NCBI RefSeq assembly: GCF_040054535.1
Contig: NC_090789.1
Location: forward strand, 5,255,197-5,319,196
Length of the DNA stretch: 64,000 nucleotides
Direction of reading: 5' to 3'
Source: Antennarius striatus
Taxonomy: Eukaryota; Chordata; Actinopteri; Lophiiformes; Antennariidae
How positions within the stretch are numbered: position 1 is the stretch's first letter; the number at the start of each line of letters is the position of its first letter. Of the stretch, positions 20,050 to 31,872 are shown piece by piece. The notes below the pieces were generated by a model that searched no databases, had not been told where the DNA came from, and saw only the letters and a list, made by a program, of their open reading frames with translations. The position numbers and the translations under genes were made by a program.

Positions 20050-23000
20050 ATGGAAGAAGAAGAAGAGCAGGCTGAAGATTTAGGTAAGGACATTTAAATT
20101 CACATTTAATTGTTTTATTGGCTGGCTTTAACCAGCTGACCGGACGAGACTCGGTGTTCTATTAGAAGTCCTGAAAACTTTCCGGAAGTATTTCAAACTC
20201 CTAATCTCACGGTGACGTTCAATTCCACTGAGACAAATTAAGGATTATAAAGTTTATCATTAACATCCACGGCTCTGAGTTTGCTAGTTTAGCCGCTGCT
20301 AGCCGACCTGAGTTAATTAACGGGCAGGTGAGGTGGCGCGAGCCGCTGCGCACCTGGGACACAGATTAAAGTCGCCGCAGACACACGCGCCTCCTGAGGA
20401 TGACGTATGCGGGTCAATTCATGATTCAGCAATTATGAAAGGCTGCGTTATCATGTGCTCCCGGACATAAGTCACTTTATTTCAGGTGGAAAAAAAAAAA
20501 GTATATTCTTTAACTTGATCAAATCAGTATATAAAAAATTAAATTAGAATTAAAAAAAAAAAAAAAAAGAAAAATATATAAAATGTTTGCAGATGCAAAC
20601 AAGTATTTTCTAATGTAATGATCAAAATTTAACTTTACCGATTGGACGCTTGATATCACATGTATGGAATGACCAGCAATAGCCTCCCAACCTAAACGCC
20701 ATTGAAATGTTATTGAATAAAATGTGGGTTATTTTTGTCATATAATGCAAACTGCTAATTAAGAGTCATGCATGTTTAACTTAGGAATTGCGGCTAAACC
20801 AGCAAACACTGGGTCGTGGATGTTAATGTTAAATTCTTGTTTTCTACATGCACACTAGAAGACAACATCCTTATCATAAAGATCATAAAACAAAATCTGT
20901 GAATTTCCGCAAACAATAGAAACAGAACATTGTACGCCATGCAGGTTAAACTGGTCCAGATTTCACAGGAACAAGTCAAAAGTGAAATAAATGTGCTATA
21001 AATTTTCTTGCAGACTATCCAAGTCTTCATTGTGATGAAGATGTGGAATCTGACAATGAGAGCAGCCAAGGGAGTATGATGGAAAGACAGGAGGAAGTGC
21101 TTAATCAGAAGGTTGATGAAGACTCAGGAGAGGAAGCAGAATGTGAAGATAAAGGGGGGAAGGAGGAGAGGGAGAAATCCTCATCCAAAAAGGAACTGAT
21201 AACAACAGAAGGAGAAGAGGAGCAGCTGATGCTGGAGAGTAGGCCGAAAGTGGAGGAGGTGCAAATGGAAAATGGCACGATGAAACAAAAGGAGGCAAAC
21301 ACGAATAAGAAGGAGGACAGAGAAAGGAAAGAGAGAGAGGAGAGGAAAAAGGGTAGGAAGAGGCGAGGTAAGAAACAAAGTGAGCAAGTGAGAAATAGGA
21401 GAGGCTTAAAGGATGTCAGCGAGGAGAAAAGGTCTAGTCAGTTACAGGAGGTGTCGGTGATGAGCTCCGAGGAGAGTTTGGCTCCATCAGAGCCTCCCGT
21501 CGGACTGATAAACAGCTGCGAACTGTCTGATCCTGTCTACCTGGGTTGCAGGGGGACAGGGATGTACTGCCCTCCCATCCCTGTTCCTTTGCTGTACTCA
21601 TCACAACCTCCATTGTCGATGCCGTCTGCAGCTCCTCAACGACACAGAACCAAAAGAATTCACAGCCCTCTCCTACCTCCCAGCCTCCCCCAGCAGAGCC
21701 AGCAGCCTCTGGAGGTGAGCTGTTTACTGATCACCTGCTCGTCCTTGAGCGCCGCACTGATTCATTACAGCGCTGCTGTAACATCATCAGCCTCAATGTC
21801 AAAGCAAAAGAAAATCAGAATATAGCTTTATTTAATATCACTTTAACTCAGGATCAGAGATTTATCTTATGTCACCTCGTGCTTCCAGCTTCAAACAGAG
21901 ATGATTGCGCAACAGAAGTCTTCTATTCTCACATCTTTCTAATGCAGCACCTCCAATATGTTTTTTTTTTCATTTTCAACCTTGTAGTCCTGACAGAATT
22001 TATTGGGTTTAACACACCTCATTGTGGAGACACAAAAGGCTTTAACACAACAGTTTTTACATTTGCATATGCACTTCCCAACTCTTTATAAGTGAAAAGA
22101 CCTGCAGATTGACACGTCACCTTGTGCTTAGCTTTAAAAAAAAAAAAAGACACTCTACAGAGAAGTAATCATTTTAGTTCAACAGTTGCTCTATATTTGG
22201 CTTTGAATGCTGATGAAATGTCTCTGGCTGACGGTAGATGGAGGTAACCCAGGTGTACTCCACCCGACGCTCCATACGCTACAGCACCAAGGGTCGAAGC
22301 CGCGTCCTCAACCTACCAGTGCTCCCAGGGTTCAAAACCGTGGAGAACGGCGTGATGCCGCCTGCGCCGAAGAAGAAAACTCGAACGCTCTACCGCACTG
22401 GTAACCGTACAGTCAACGTGTCTGCATGTATTCAGTCGCTAAGCAGATCACTTTCGTGTGTGTCTCTCTGCGTGTGTGTGTGTGTGCATGTACAAATGAG
22501 AGCAGATCAGTTAGAGCATTTAGAGGCCTTATTCCAGGAAGACCACTACCCTGATGCAGAGAAGAGGAAAGTCATCGCTGCGTCAGTTGGCGTCACGCCT
22601 CAAAGAATTATGGTTTGATAGCTGCTTTCCTCTTTTTGATCTTTTTAGAAATATGCCTCATGACTCCAGATGGATTAAACTCTTAGTGAACGGGGAGTTT
22701 CCACCGTCGTCACTCCTTATTAAAATTATGTGAATGTTGCCCTCCAATTATATCCCCGTTTTGCCAGGTTTGGTTCCAGAACCGCAGGGCTAAGTGGAGG
22801 AAAGTAGAGCGCTCCATCACTGCAAAGGCTGAACACGGGCAGAACGGAGCTGGACTCAGCAGCAGCCCCCCAAAACAAATCAACACCACCCTGCTCATGT
22901 TGAGTCCGAACAGGTATCACGATGTTGTCTCTGTAATGTCCTCAGATTTTATGTCTCCATTGTGGCTTTTTTCACGTCTTTTCCAGTAAAGGCGCCCCTT

Positions 23001-26000
23001 CTTTTTCTCACTTTGTCAGCAAGGTGCCCCAGTTCACTTCTGTGGCCCCATCCCTCCCCTCCCTGTCCAACCAGACGATGCCCTCCTTCAGCAACCTGGT
23101 GGCCATTCTCAACAGCCCAGGTGCCGAAATATGCATGCATGCACACATTGAAGGCCACTGGTCTATGTGGGGAAGAAGACTTCTGTGCACACTGGATGGG
23201 TTTTGTTTTATTCTACATGTGAGAACAACCTGCAGGCGTATGGCATCTTCTCCACTGCTGAGGGCTGAATTATTCATCCCTAAATATCCAGATTTCACAG
23301 ATTTTAATTATTAATCATGTTGACAAACTTTTATATTATAAGTAATGCTAAAAAAAAATAGATTTAGAATTGTTTTATTGTTTGTCTACCTCCTAAACTT
23401 GTGTCCAGGTTCCTCAGTACAACGGGAGCACTGTGTTAACAAATAGGGTGGGTGCCAATGGAGAGGACTTGGGTAGAGATTTGAACTCATATCACCCGTC
23501 ACCCGGCGCTGAATTTGTTTGGTTTGAATCCACTCGGCTCCTCCGTGTCGAACACCAAACAGCTGTATCGCATTAATCTCACTGCTTAATCTCTGTGTCT
23601 CATCTCCAAGGCCAATCCAGCGTGAGAGATGAGGGTCAGCACCAGCTTTCATCTCAGGGGGGTTTGGAACAGTACCACCCATGCCCCTTACACAGCCCTC
23701 CTCCCATCCGTCGAGCCAATTTCTCCCTCCTATCAATGACCTACAATCCCACCAATGCCGCTCCACCTCTTCTTAACACCCCACCTGCGTTTCTGGATGC
23801 CGTGGATGGGGGCTCCTCCTTGTCCCATCGAGACCCCCAGTATTTGCAGACGGACACCAGGTCAGCGTAGCTCTCAGCCGGCGGTGGAGTCAGTCTAACA
23901 AATAATTTCAGCAGGGACAACAGCCACAAGCGATGGCTGCAGGATCAAGGGTTTGGAATGGAGTGGGCATGAGTGGGGGGTCCTGTGGAATACTGATAAA
24001 ACGGTGCCTCAGGCTGCAGCTTTAATAGATTCTGTTCTCAAACATAATGTTTTGAACTGCTCTTGTAGCACACTTTAGAGTGTACAACCCTATTGACAGA
24101 AAGGCCTGTATTATTAATATGGTTATTATAAATGTAAATAATGGTCTTATGATGATGTGGGTGTCTGACTTTTTATTTCTGTATTCTCAGCTCCCTTTTT
24201 GACATTGGGGAGAAGCTGGATTATCTGAACTCAAGCCAGCAGAACCCTGTGCTCTCCTTCCAGCTCCAGCCTTCCTACCCCAACGCCCAGCCCCATCACC
24301 AATCTCAAGCATCCCTACCTCACATGACGTACCTCACTCCCTCCCCCTACCTCACCCCAAACCCTCCAGATTCTAACCCCACCTCTTACCTGACTTTTGG
24401 CCCTGGAGGAAGCTCCACTAGGATGGTGACCTATACCACTGGAGGCCCCACGTATTTCCAGTCCCAGAACACGGGGCAAATCCTGCTGCAGTCGTCCGGT
24501 CATCACAGTAAGTCCTTAAGATGTGGTTTGATTCATTTATGGGGTCACAAATATGTGGCAGCCAAGTGTGTCAGACCAAAAACAAGCTGGTCCCAAAATG
24601 TAAGTAAAGCTTGTCAATGCAAAAGTTGATTCTTAGGTATCTTAGGTATGAAAACCACTTGAGGCGTCATGGTGGTGCAGTGGGTAGCGCTGCTGCCTCA
24701 CAGCAAATGGTTCCAGGTTCAAGTCCCGCTCTGTGCGGATTTTGAATGTTCTCCTCTGGTCTGTGTGGGTTATTTCCAGGTTCTCCGGCTTCCTCTCCCC
24801 TCCAAAAGCATGCACCTTAGGTGAATTGATCTGTACAAATTGCCCGTGTGTGTGAGTGGTTAGAGTGTCCCACCCTCTCGCCCATAAGTCCAGCTGGCTT
24901 AGGCTCCAGCAATCCCCATGACCGCCAAATTTGGAACAAGCGGTAGACAGTGAATGAATGAATGAACCTCATCACACATATTTCAGTAAATATATATTTG
25001 TAATAAGCCGTAGTGTTTCTCGCTAAAGCCACTCTTTAAAGAATGTTTTTTTTAAAGGAAAAGGGACACCTTTGTTTAATCATGACCAAAAAATGTTGTT
25101 ATAGTCATTTTGAATGTATGTTTCCCAAGAGGAAGCCCAAATGTCACAATGAAATAATAAATTTGAGGGAGTCATCTAAAAAATGATGATGGGATTGAAA
25201 TAAACATCCAAGTTATGTACCTTGACTGCTTGATTCACATAACGTTGTCTATTCAGGAAATGAGGATTTGACTTCTGGATTTCTGAATACCCCATTCAGC
25301 TTTTTGTCTTCTGCTGGTAGGACCTCTAGACTGTTATTAACATCAAGGTCCCAGGATGACGTCCGACCCGGAAAGTCTTGATTACATTCTTTGTGTCCGA
25401 GCCACTCAGACCCCAGTGCTTCCATTGTATTATTGAATATAAGATTTAGAGGTTGGTGAATGAGGATGATAAATAAAGGGTTTCAGTTGCATGAAGTCAT
25501 GCGCCAGATAATATTTGAATTTTGCAAAGATTCAATACTCACTGAAAACTAAGCATTTTGTGCATTAATGTTGATCCAGCTTGTGTTCTTAACTGCTTCA
25601 CATAGTTCTGTCTGATTCTTACACCGTACTGCAGGTCAGTAGGACAATCCTACCTGTCCTATGAATTCCCTCTCGCCTTTTACTTATTGTGTTACTCCAT
25701 GGCTTTTTTTGTTGTAGTTGTGTCAAATGTTGGTGTGAAGCAGCAACAGAAGTGTGACATTGTTTGCTGGTGCATGTTGCTCGTAGATCAAGGAACGTGA
25801 TTGGCTGATCGTGAGAAGGGAGGGAGCTTGGAGACGGTTAAAGTTTTGGCTGTTATGGTGTCACTTCCTTCTGATGGGATATGTGGTTTTTTGCTCTGGT
25901 GTCTTTGACAGTTTCACAGAAATGCATTACAGGCAAACTGCAAGGGAAGTTCTAAGAAAGTAGATTACAGTTCTACATTACTGCTCTGGAAGCGAGTATC

Positions 26001-26928
26001 ACTTCCATCTATAAGCCGTCTCCTCATTTGAGATTGGATTTTGCATCCCTGAAAAGAAAATCTCAGAATAAATGCATGACTTGGCTCTTTTTGGTTATGC
26101 TGCCCAGTTGGATGAGTTGCTAACAGTTCAGCAAATTCAGTGTTAAACACATTAAATTGTCTATAAATCGTTTCCCCATAAACATCACCTTTATTTATTT
26201 TTTTAATATGTAATTTATTTTTATTCTAAAAAGGTAAAATTAGGAATTTTGGGTTTTCACCAGCAGTAAACTTGAACAATTTGGTATCAGGAAAAGGGAG
26301 AGCTGAGTTTTCATGAAAATAAATGGAAAAACTTGTCTGAGGAAGACAATCATGGATCATCATGGATTGGTCTCAATTTGAGGTAAAGGGGTGTGTATGG
26401 CATCCATCCCATCCAGTGGTCCTGCTCCTTTAGCTAAAATGACCTCCAGCATGTCTCACATGTCACATGTTTAAATCTGTGACTTTCCATTCAGGTGGAA
26501 TGGCCGCGTACCAGTCGGGCCCGTGGGGTAACATGTATGGTCAACCAGCCATCCACCAGCACGCTCTGTGCCCTCCTGCTTTCTCTCTCAGCTCAGGAAA
26601 CACATGTGAGCACCAACCTCCGTCCTCCACCGCTCTACCAACGTCTACATTCTTCACCCTGGAGGACCACGGGTCCTCGCATTCAAATCCACACAGTGAT
26701 ATACACTCCAGCAGCAGCACCACCACCATCCTCCCTCCTGTGTCCACGTTGTGGGCCGCTGGTAGGGTTGAGATCACTCCTACAAAGGCTGCATGCCTGC
26801 TGCCTCCTCAGGTCAGCCCCGCTTCTCCAGAAAGACCTCCATTGCCCTCTTGTGTCAAGATCGAGTATGACAGCCCTCAACAGATTCACAGCCACTTCCA
26901 CTGTGACTTCTCCCCCATACATTTTTGA
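20050..26928 (+). CDS. nobox: Nobox oogenesis homeobox protein
   Basis: Oocyte nuclear transcription factor of the paired-like homeodomain class; in mammals it activates oocyte genes such as Gdf9. Coding exons: 20050-20083, 21014-21714, 22238-22400, 22506-22612, 22768-22913, 22987-23120, 23611-23860, 24191-24507 and 26495-26928, giving 761 residues in one frame. The start ATG opens an acidic [11 protein letters not shown]. Residues about 25-160 are very acidic, then Lys/Arg-rich with a likely nuclear signal ([10 protein letters not shown]). The homeodomain spans about residues 289-348. It contains [33 protein letters not shown] and the recognition helix [12 protein letters not shown], closest to NOBOX. 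The C-terminal Pro/Ser-rich half keeps the NOBOX motifs PPPIRRA and [10 protein letters not shown]. Exon ends were set by phase and GT/AG borders; the donor at 23121 (GTGCCG) is weak. Confidence 0.9.
24661..24966 (+). repeat. V-SINE-like tRNA-derived SINE
   Basis: The head has a tRNA-like A box (GGTGGTGCAGTGGG) and a B box GGTTCAAGTCC at 24716-24726. The central part resembles the conserved V-SINE domain (TTTTGAATGTTCTCC, GGTTCTCCGGCTTCC, CCAAAAGCATGCAC). The tail ends in GCGGTAGACAG and a (TGAA)n run. It lies in the last nobox intron. Assignment is from recalled fish SINE consensus, not from a search. Confidence 0.75.
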
Positions 26929-27080
26929 CGTGATTATTTGTGTGAGTTGAAGTGTCACTCTAAAAGTGTTGTGTGCACGTTTTGAGTTTTTCTGTATTCT
27001 CCATGTGAAGCACAAGTAATTGTTCACAGTGGAGACGATAACCTCATTAGACGTGGCTTAATTGCATTAACTGTGGCTAC

Positions 27081-27086
27081 AATAAA
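27081..27086 (+). promoter_or_regulatory. nobox polyadenylation signal
   Basis: AATAAA 153 bases after the nobox stop, followed by a GTGTTGATCTTTTT downstream element. A short 3' UTR is implied. Confidence 0.7.
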
Positions 27087-27109
27087 TACTCATTGCTGTG
27101 TTGATCTTT

Positions 27110-30100
27110 TTATTTAATTGACTGTCGTGATTCTAATGAGCAGTTCCCGACGTATTTTTAGATCTGGTGACCTGTTTTTATTGAAGTAATTATGCTGCAG
27201 ACCAGTCGACTAGACATACAGTGGCATGGTAATTGTGGTAATTTTCAAGCTAATTGTTCCCCATGTCCCTATCAGCATATGATTCAGTGGGATTCAGTCT
27301 TATTTATGTTAGAATACGACAATGGAAATGAGAAACGTGGCGAGGAGTTAACTTAATTTTTTTAAGTTGTAATTGTTGCTATATTGTGAAGTTATTTGCA
27401 ATAAGTGTTCTTATTTTTGCTTTATTTAAATAATTGTATGTCTAGAACTAATGCTAAATAGAGGCTCTTAAATTTTATACGGTCACATAAAGAAACACTA
27501 AAGACCTGTGGAGCCTCATTGTCTTGTGTAAACACTACAGGGGAGTGATGGAGAAGGGTCGTTCCTCCTCTGATGCACCGGTGGAGGCAATTACAGCACC
27601 AAATTAAAATCTTAATAAATGTGTGAGGACGGCTACCAGGTTGCAGCAGCTATCTGAAACGGGAAAATCAACCGAGAATGAGCATTAGCAATGTTTGTTT
27701 TGAGAAGATCTTGAGGATTATATATATTTTAATGCTGACGGTGGTGATAACCTACTGTAAAAAAGGGATCATTAGCCTAGATAAATACCTGTTAATGATT
27801 AATATACACGGTGAATCCAGGGGCCTTTAATTGCCCTCAGACCAGCAGTCGGGAACCTGGTTGCATAGGTGAGGCAAATGGTGACCACAAGGGTGCGCTA
27901 TTTTGCGTGTGAGGACCACATGGTGGGATTTATGGTACTGCATGAGATGTCCTTCCATCAGCAAATGGTAGAGGGTGGAAGACACACCCTAAACCCTTAA
28001 GCTGTCGCCATCTGCTGTGTTCGCACACACTACTTTCTGCTGTTTGTTCTTTGTATGCGAGTCAGTTCTAAACCAAATCCCTTCATGAACACCCCCCCCA
28101 CCCCACCTGAAAGCATCTGGCTGGAAAAGTTTTGGAACCGATCTGTCATTTCTTGCCCCTTTCCCAGTAATGAAAGTAAAACACAAAGTTCCTCTGTAAG
28201 TTCTCAGTGATATTCCCATTTTTTAGCCCTGCTGTATGTAAAGTATATTTTGAATTGATGATGGTGATGATGATGATGATGATGTAGTGAGCGCAGGAGT
28301 CTTTTGATGAGAGAACAGAGGAGTGAGGGGGTTTGGGAACGAGGGAGGAGAGCTGAGATAAGCTGTTGCTATGGGAGGAGAAGAGGATGATGGGCGGGCT
28401 CTGCCAGGAGGCGTGGGAGAGAGAAGAAGATGGAGATGAGGGAAGAGAGTGTTCATATCATGGAGGAAAATGTGTGTGGGGGGGTGGGGGGTGGGGGTGG
28501 GGGGTGAACAGAACTGTTGGTTATGTAACTAGTGTATTTGGTTTTTAATGAACCTCTTTCTTCCTTCTCACTGGCTACTGAGCTGTTACTGTTGGCAGGA
28601 GCAGCTTCAACCCTCACCAGCGGGTACACACATAAAAACGTCTTGTGCAGCGAAGACATTTCTCAAACTCCCATAAAGAAACGCACACAACGCGTTCATT
28701 CCAGGAACGAAAAACCTCAAGCGTGAGGCTCGAAGTTTGTGGAGGAAAGTTTCCTAGTTTCATTCTGGTGGAAGCGAAGCCTCAAACTTTACATATCTGT
28801 CTTTCAGTATCGATTACATGATCGTAATTAATGTGTCACTGAATTCATGCGTAACTAAAGAAGGTGTCATGTAGGTTTGATTCAGCAGTTAATTTTCCAG
28901 GACTCCCCCTGGTGTAAACAAAGACCTCTCAGAGCTGCAGGCCACCAGTGTGTGTGTGTGTGTGTGTGTGTGTTTTTGCATACATGCTTATGTGTGAGTC
29001 TTTTAAGTACAAGTATGGGATGCTTCAGTCCACCCTGATTCCAACGTGTCAATATTTACTCAGTATTCTGAGGCTTGAAGAAAAGGAACCTGTTTGAATA
29101 TTTATGGTTGTGGTCGAACACGAAATCCTTGCAGTCTTTCCAAACCTTGTGACTGCACAGACACAAATACACGCTGAGCAAAAAACCCGAAAGAAAATGT
29201 CACAATATCAGTTGATCAAAGTCAGCTAGTGGAGTTGATTGATCGTTTTTGTAGTGCTTTGCTATAAATGAGTGAAAGTGACATTTTTTTGTGGACCAAA
29301 ACCAAATCGTGGCTTAGAGATCATCCGGTCTTTTGGTTTCCTGGTTTGGAGCCCATTGGATTGTTGATTTTTGGTTTATTTTCAAAAGATGCAACATTTT
29401 TGAGAAAGAGAATCTGACCGATAATGGCAGGAGCATATTACTAATGACTAAAATTAACAGATTTACATAATTGACATGTTAAATATCGGACATACAATAA
29501 ATCATCTGAACAATTCACTAGTAAACACTTATTGGAAGTGATGACTGTGGCTGAGAGGAAGCACGTTGTTTGATTTAGACCTGCTTCCATTTGCAGTATC
29601 GGTCCAACGGTAATATTGTTATGAATGCTAAATTAAACTCCCTGTGGCGGATTAGGTGTTTCCAAAGAAAGGTGACATATTTGCTTTTCGAGTAAAAAAA
29701 GAAAATGTGTCATCTCTGTGTGTTCTAGTTCCTTTTTTTGACCCTGGAAAACCAACAGAGATATAGAAAGCAGAAAGTAACTGAGTTGATGAAATCACAA
29801 TGTTTACATTTGAATGTCAGTCCGCTGATTGGCTGTTGAGTAAAACTTTGGATTAGTCAAAGAATTATGGTATTTATTAACAACTTTGACAATTGATCTT
29901 TTTTTTTTTATCCATTATTGACAAACATCAGTTACATCACATTTCTTGCTTAAAAATCACTATTTCATAATGGATAGCGATCAATTTTCTAATGATTAGG
30001 CCGGCTGTGGCTACATCCTCGCCCAAAATGATAAAATATTCCCAAATATATATGCAGTTACTGCTTTTCTCACATCACTCTCACATTGTCAGATATTATT

Positions 30101-31448
30101 GTAAAGTAAATATTGCCCTTGCAATATTAGACATCTATCATCCGTCATTCAAGTCACAAATTAAACCGTGCAAATACTAATATTATTAAATTAGCCCATG
30201 TGGACACACTTCTTGTTCTTGTCTCAGCGCTTCACCTCCGATGCTGAGATTAATCAATATGAAGGCAGGATGAAAAATGAGTGACTTTAATCGATGTTGT
30301 GCAATAGTGGACGAACGCTGACGGATGCAGGAGCTCCTCCAGCTCTCATGTTTGCGTCCTGCCTGCCAAGCAGACGTTCTTACGTAACCCTCGTGTTGAT
30401 GTGTGAATCTACTGTAGGTGTCGTATGATTGTGTTTATCTACATGTCTGTTGTGTCCTCTCTTATTAGACCCTTACAGATGACACGTTGTCCAGGAATAA
30501 CCCTCATCCAAGACCCATCGCCAACGTAACTCAAAACACTGATTTTACAGCTTGATCAGTTCTGTAGGAAATGTGTTGGCTCGTTACTGTACAGAGCCCC
30601 CACTCCTCCCAGATCACCCCTCAATTGCGGCTTGTTCAGGTTGTGTGTGGATGGAAGTGTGTATGTGTGTGTGTGTGTTGAGGAGGAGAAATGGGAGGTG
30701 TAGAGGAATGCGGGGCTGGGTCGGGGTGGAGCGGGATGTCGTAGGGAAAAGAGGGGTCTCTATGCGGGTCTGTATGTGGACTCTTTAGTGCGATTGAAGA
30801 TGTATGTGAGCGCATTGATGAAAGTGTGTTTTCCTACTGTGTTTACTCCACTGGGGCCCGACCTGACAGGAGGAGAGTAATGGAGACGTGGAGGAGAAGA
30901 GGAGCCGGTGTGACGGGAGGAAGTCACGTTTTATCTGGTTGCAATCAAGGAAATTTCACTCTACGTTTTTAGGTTTCTGTTGTGATTTAAAATTCATTCA
31001 AAACCAAATTTAGAGGGTTTTTAAAAAATCCACAAAACCACAGAGCATGATGAATAAAAGCTCTAAAACACACACCTAATAGCAAGAACGGAAAATGTTG
31101 CTTTTAATTCAGGAGCACTGGACTAAATGTACGAGTCCAGGAATTGGCTTCTGTGTTTTAAGTGACACAGAAATGCACACTTGTGCTAAAATGCGCGCGC
31201 ACACACAAACACACACACACACACACACACATCCTAATGTGCGGAGCAGGAGGAACACTGTAAGCTGTGTACGGCGGCTCTCCTTCACTTCCGCACCATA
31301 AATGTGTGTTTGCTATACGAGGGACCACGGGGAGAAAAGAGGAATTCATGTTGCTGTTTATTTGAGCTTTGGCCAAATCCAACCTGGGGCGGCTGTGTTG
31401 GCGAGCGCTCCGTACCAAAACCCCGGCCGCTCCTGTACCCCCAGCCAG

Positions 31449-31479
<31 letters not shown>

Positions 31480-31640
31480 CACTCGATTACTTCACCGCTC
31501 ACACACACACATACCTGTCCATCCTAGCCATATCAAGGTGTGTTTGTCTTTCCCTGGCCACCATTTTAGGTCCTCCCAGGGCAGGTATTTCCCTCTCTTT
31601 CCCACAGACACACACACACACACACATACGTTGACGGGCC
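27110..31640. other. Intergenic region nobox-matn1
   Basis: No coding exon was recognised on either strand. 28478-28504 is a run of G blocks separated by single T (possible G-quadruplex); 28258-28286 is a GATGAT repeat; (GT)n lies at 28949-28972; short (CA)n tracts lie at 31199-31232, 31447-31482 and 31610-31626. The AT-rich, TAAT-rich part at 27110-27800 could hold regulatory elements, but nothing decisive is visible. Confidence 0.55.
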
Positions 31641-31872
31641 CACTGCTGCTATAGAGGTGGGGGTGGAGGGGGGTGTCTGTGGGCTGACTGCGTGAAGCAC
31701 TTGCATTGATAACCTGCAGCTCAGAGTCCCTCAGTCTCACTTTGTGGCCGTCCCCCTCGCCTAGAACTCCCTTCGCCCCGCTCCGGCTCCTTTCTGGCTT
31801 CAGACTCTTAGGACAGTCTGCGGACGCGCCCGGACCCCCGCGTATACCCATCACCCCTCTGTCGCTGTCACC

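Noticed and set aside
26495-26950. 151-codon frame overlapping the last nobox exon
   Set aside because: The other + frame (ending at 26928) joins the upstream nobox exon in phase and ends with a plausible C-terminus; this one is a shadow.
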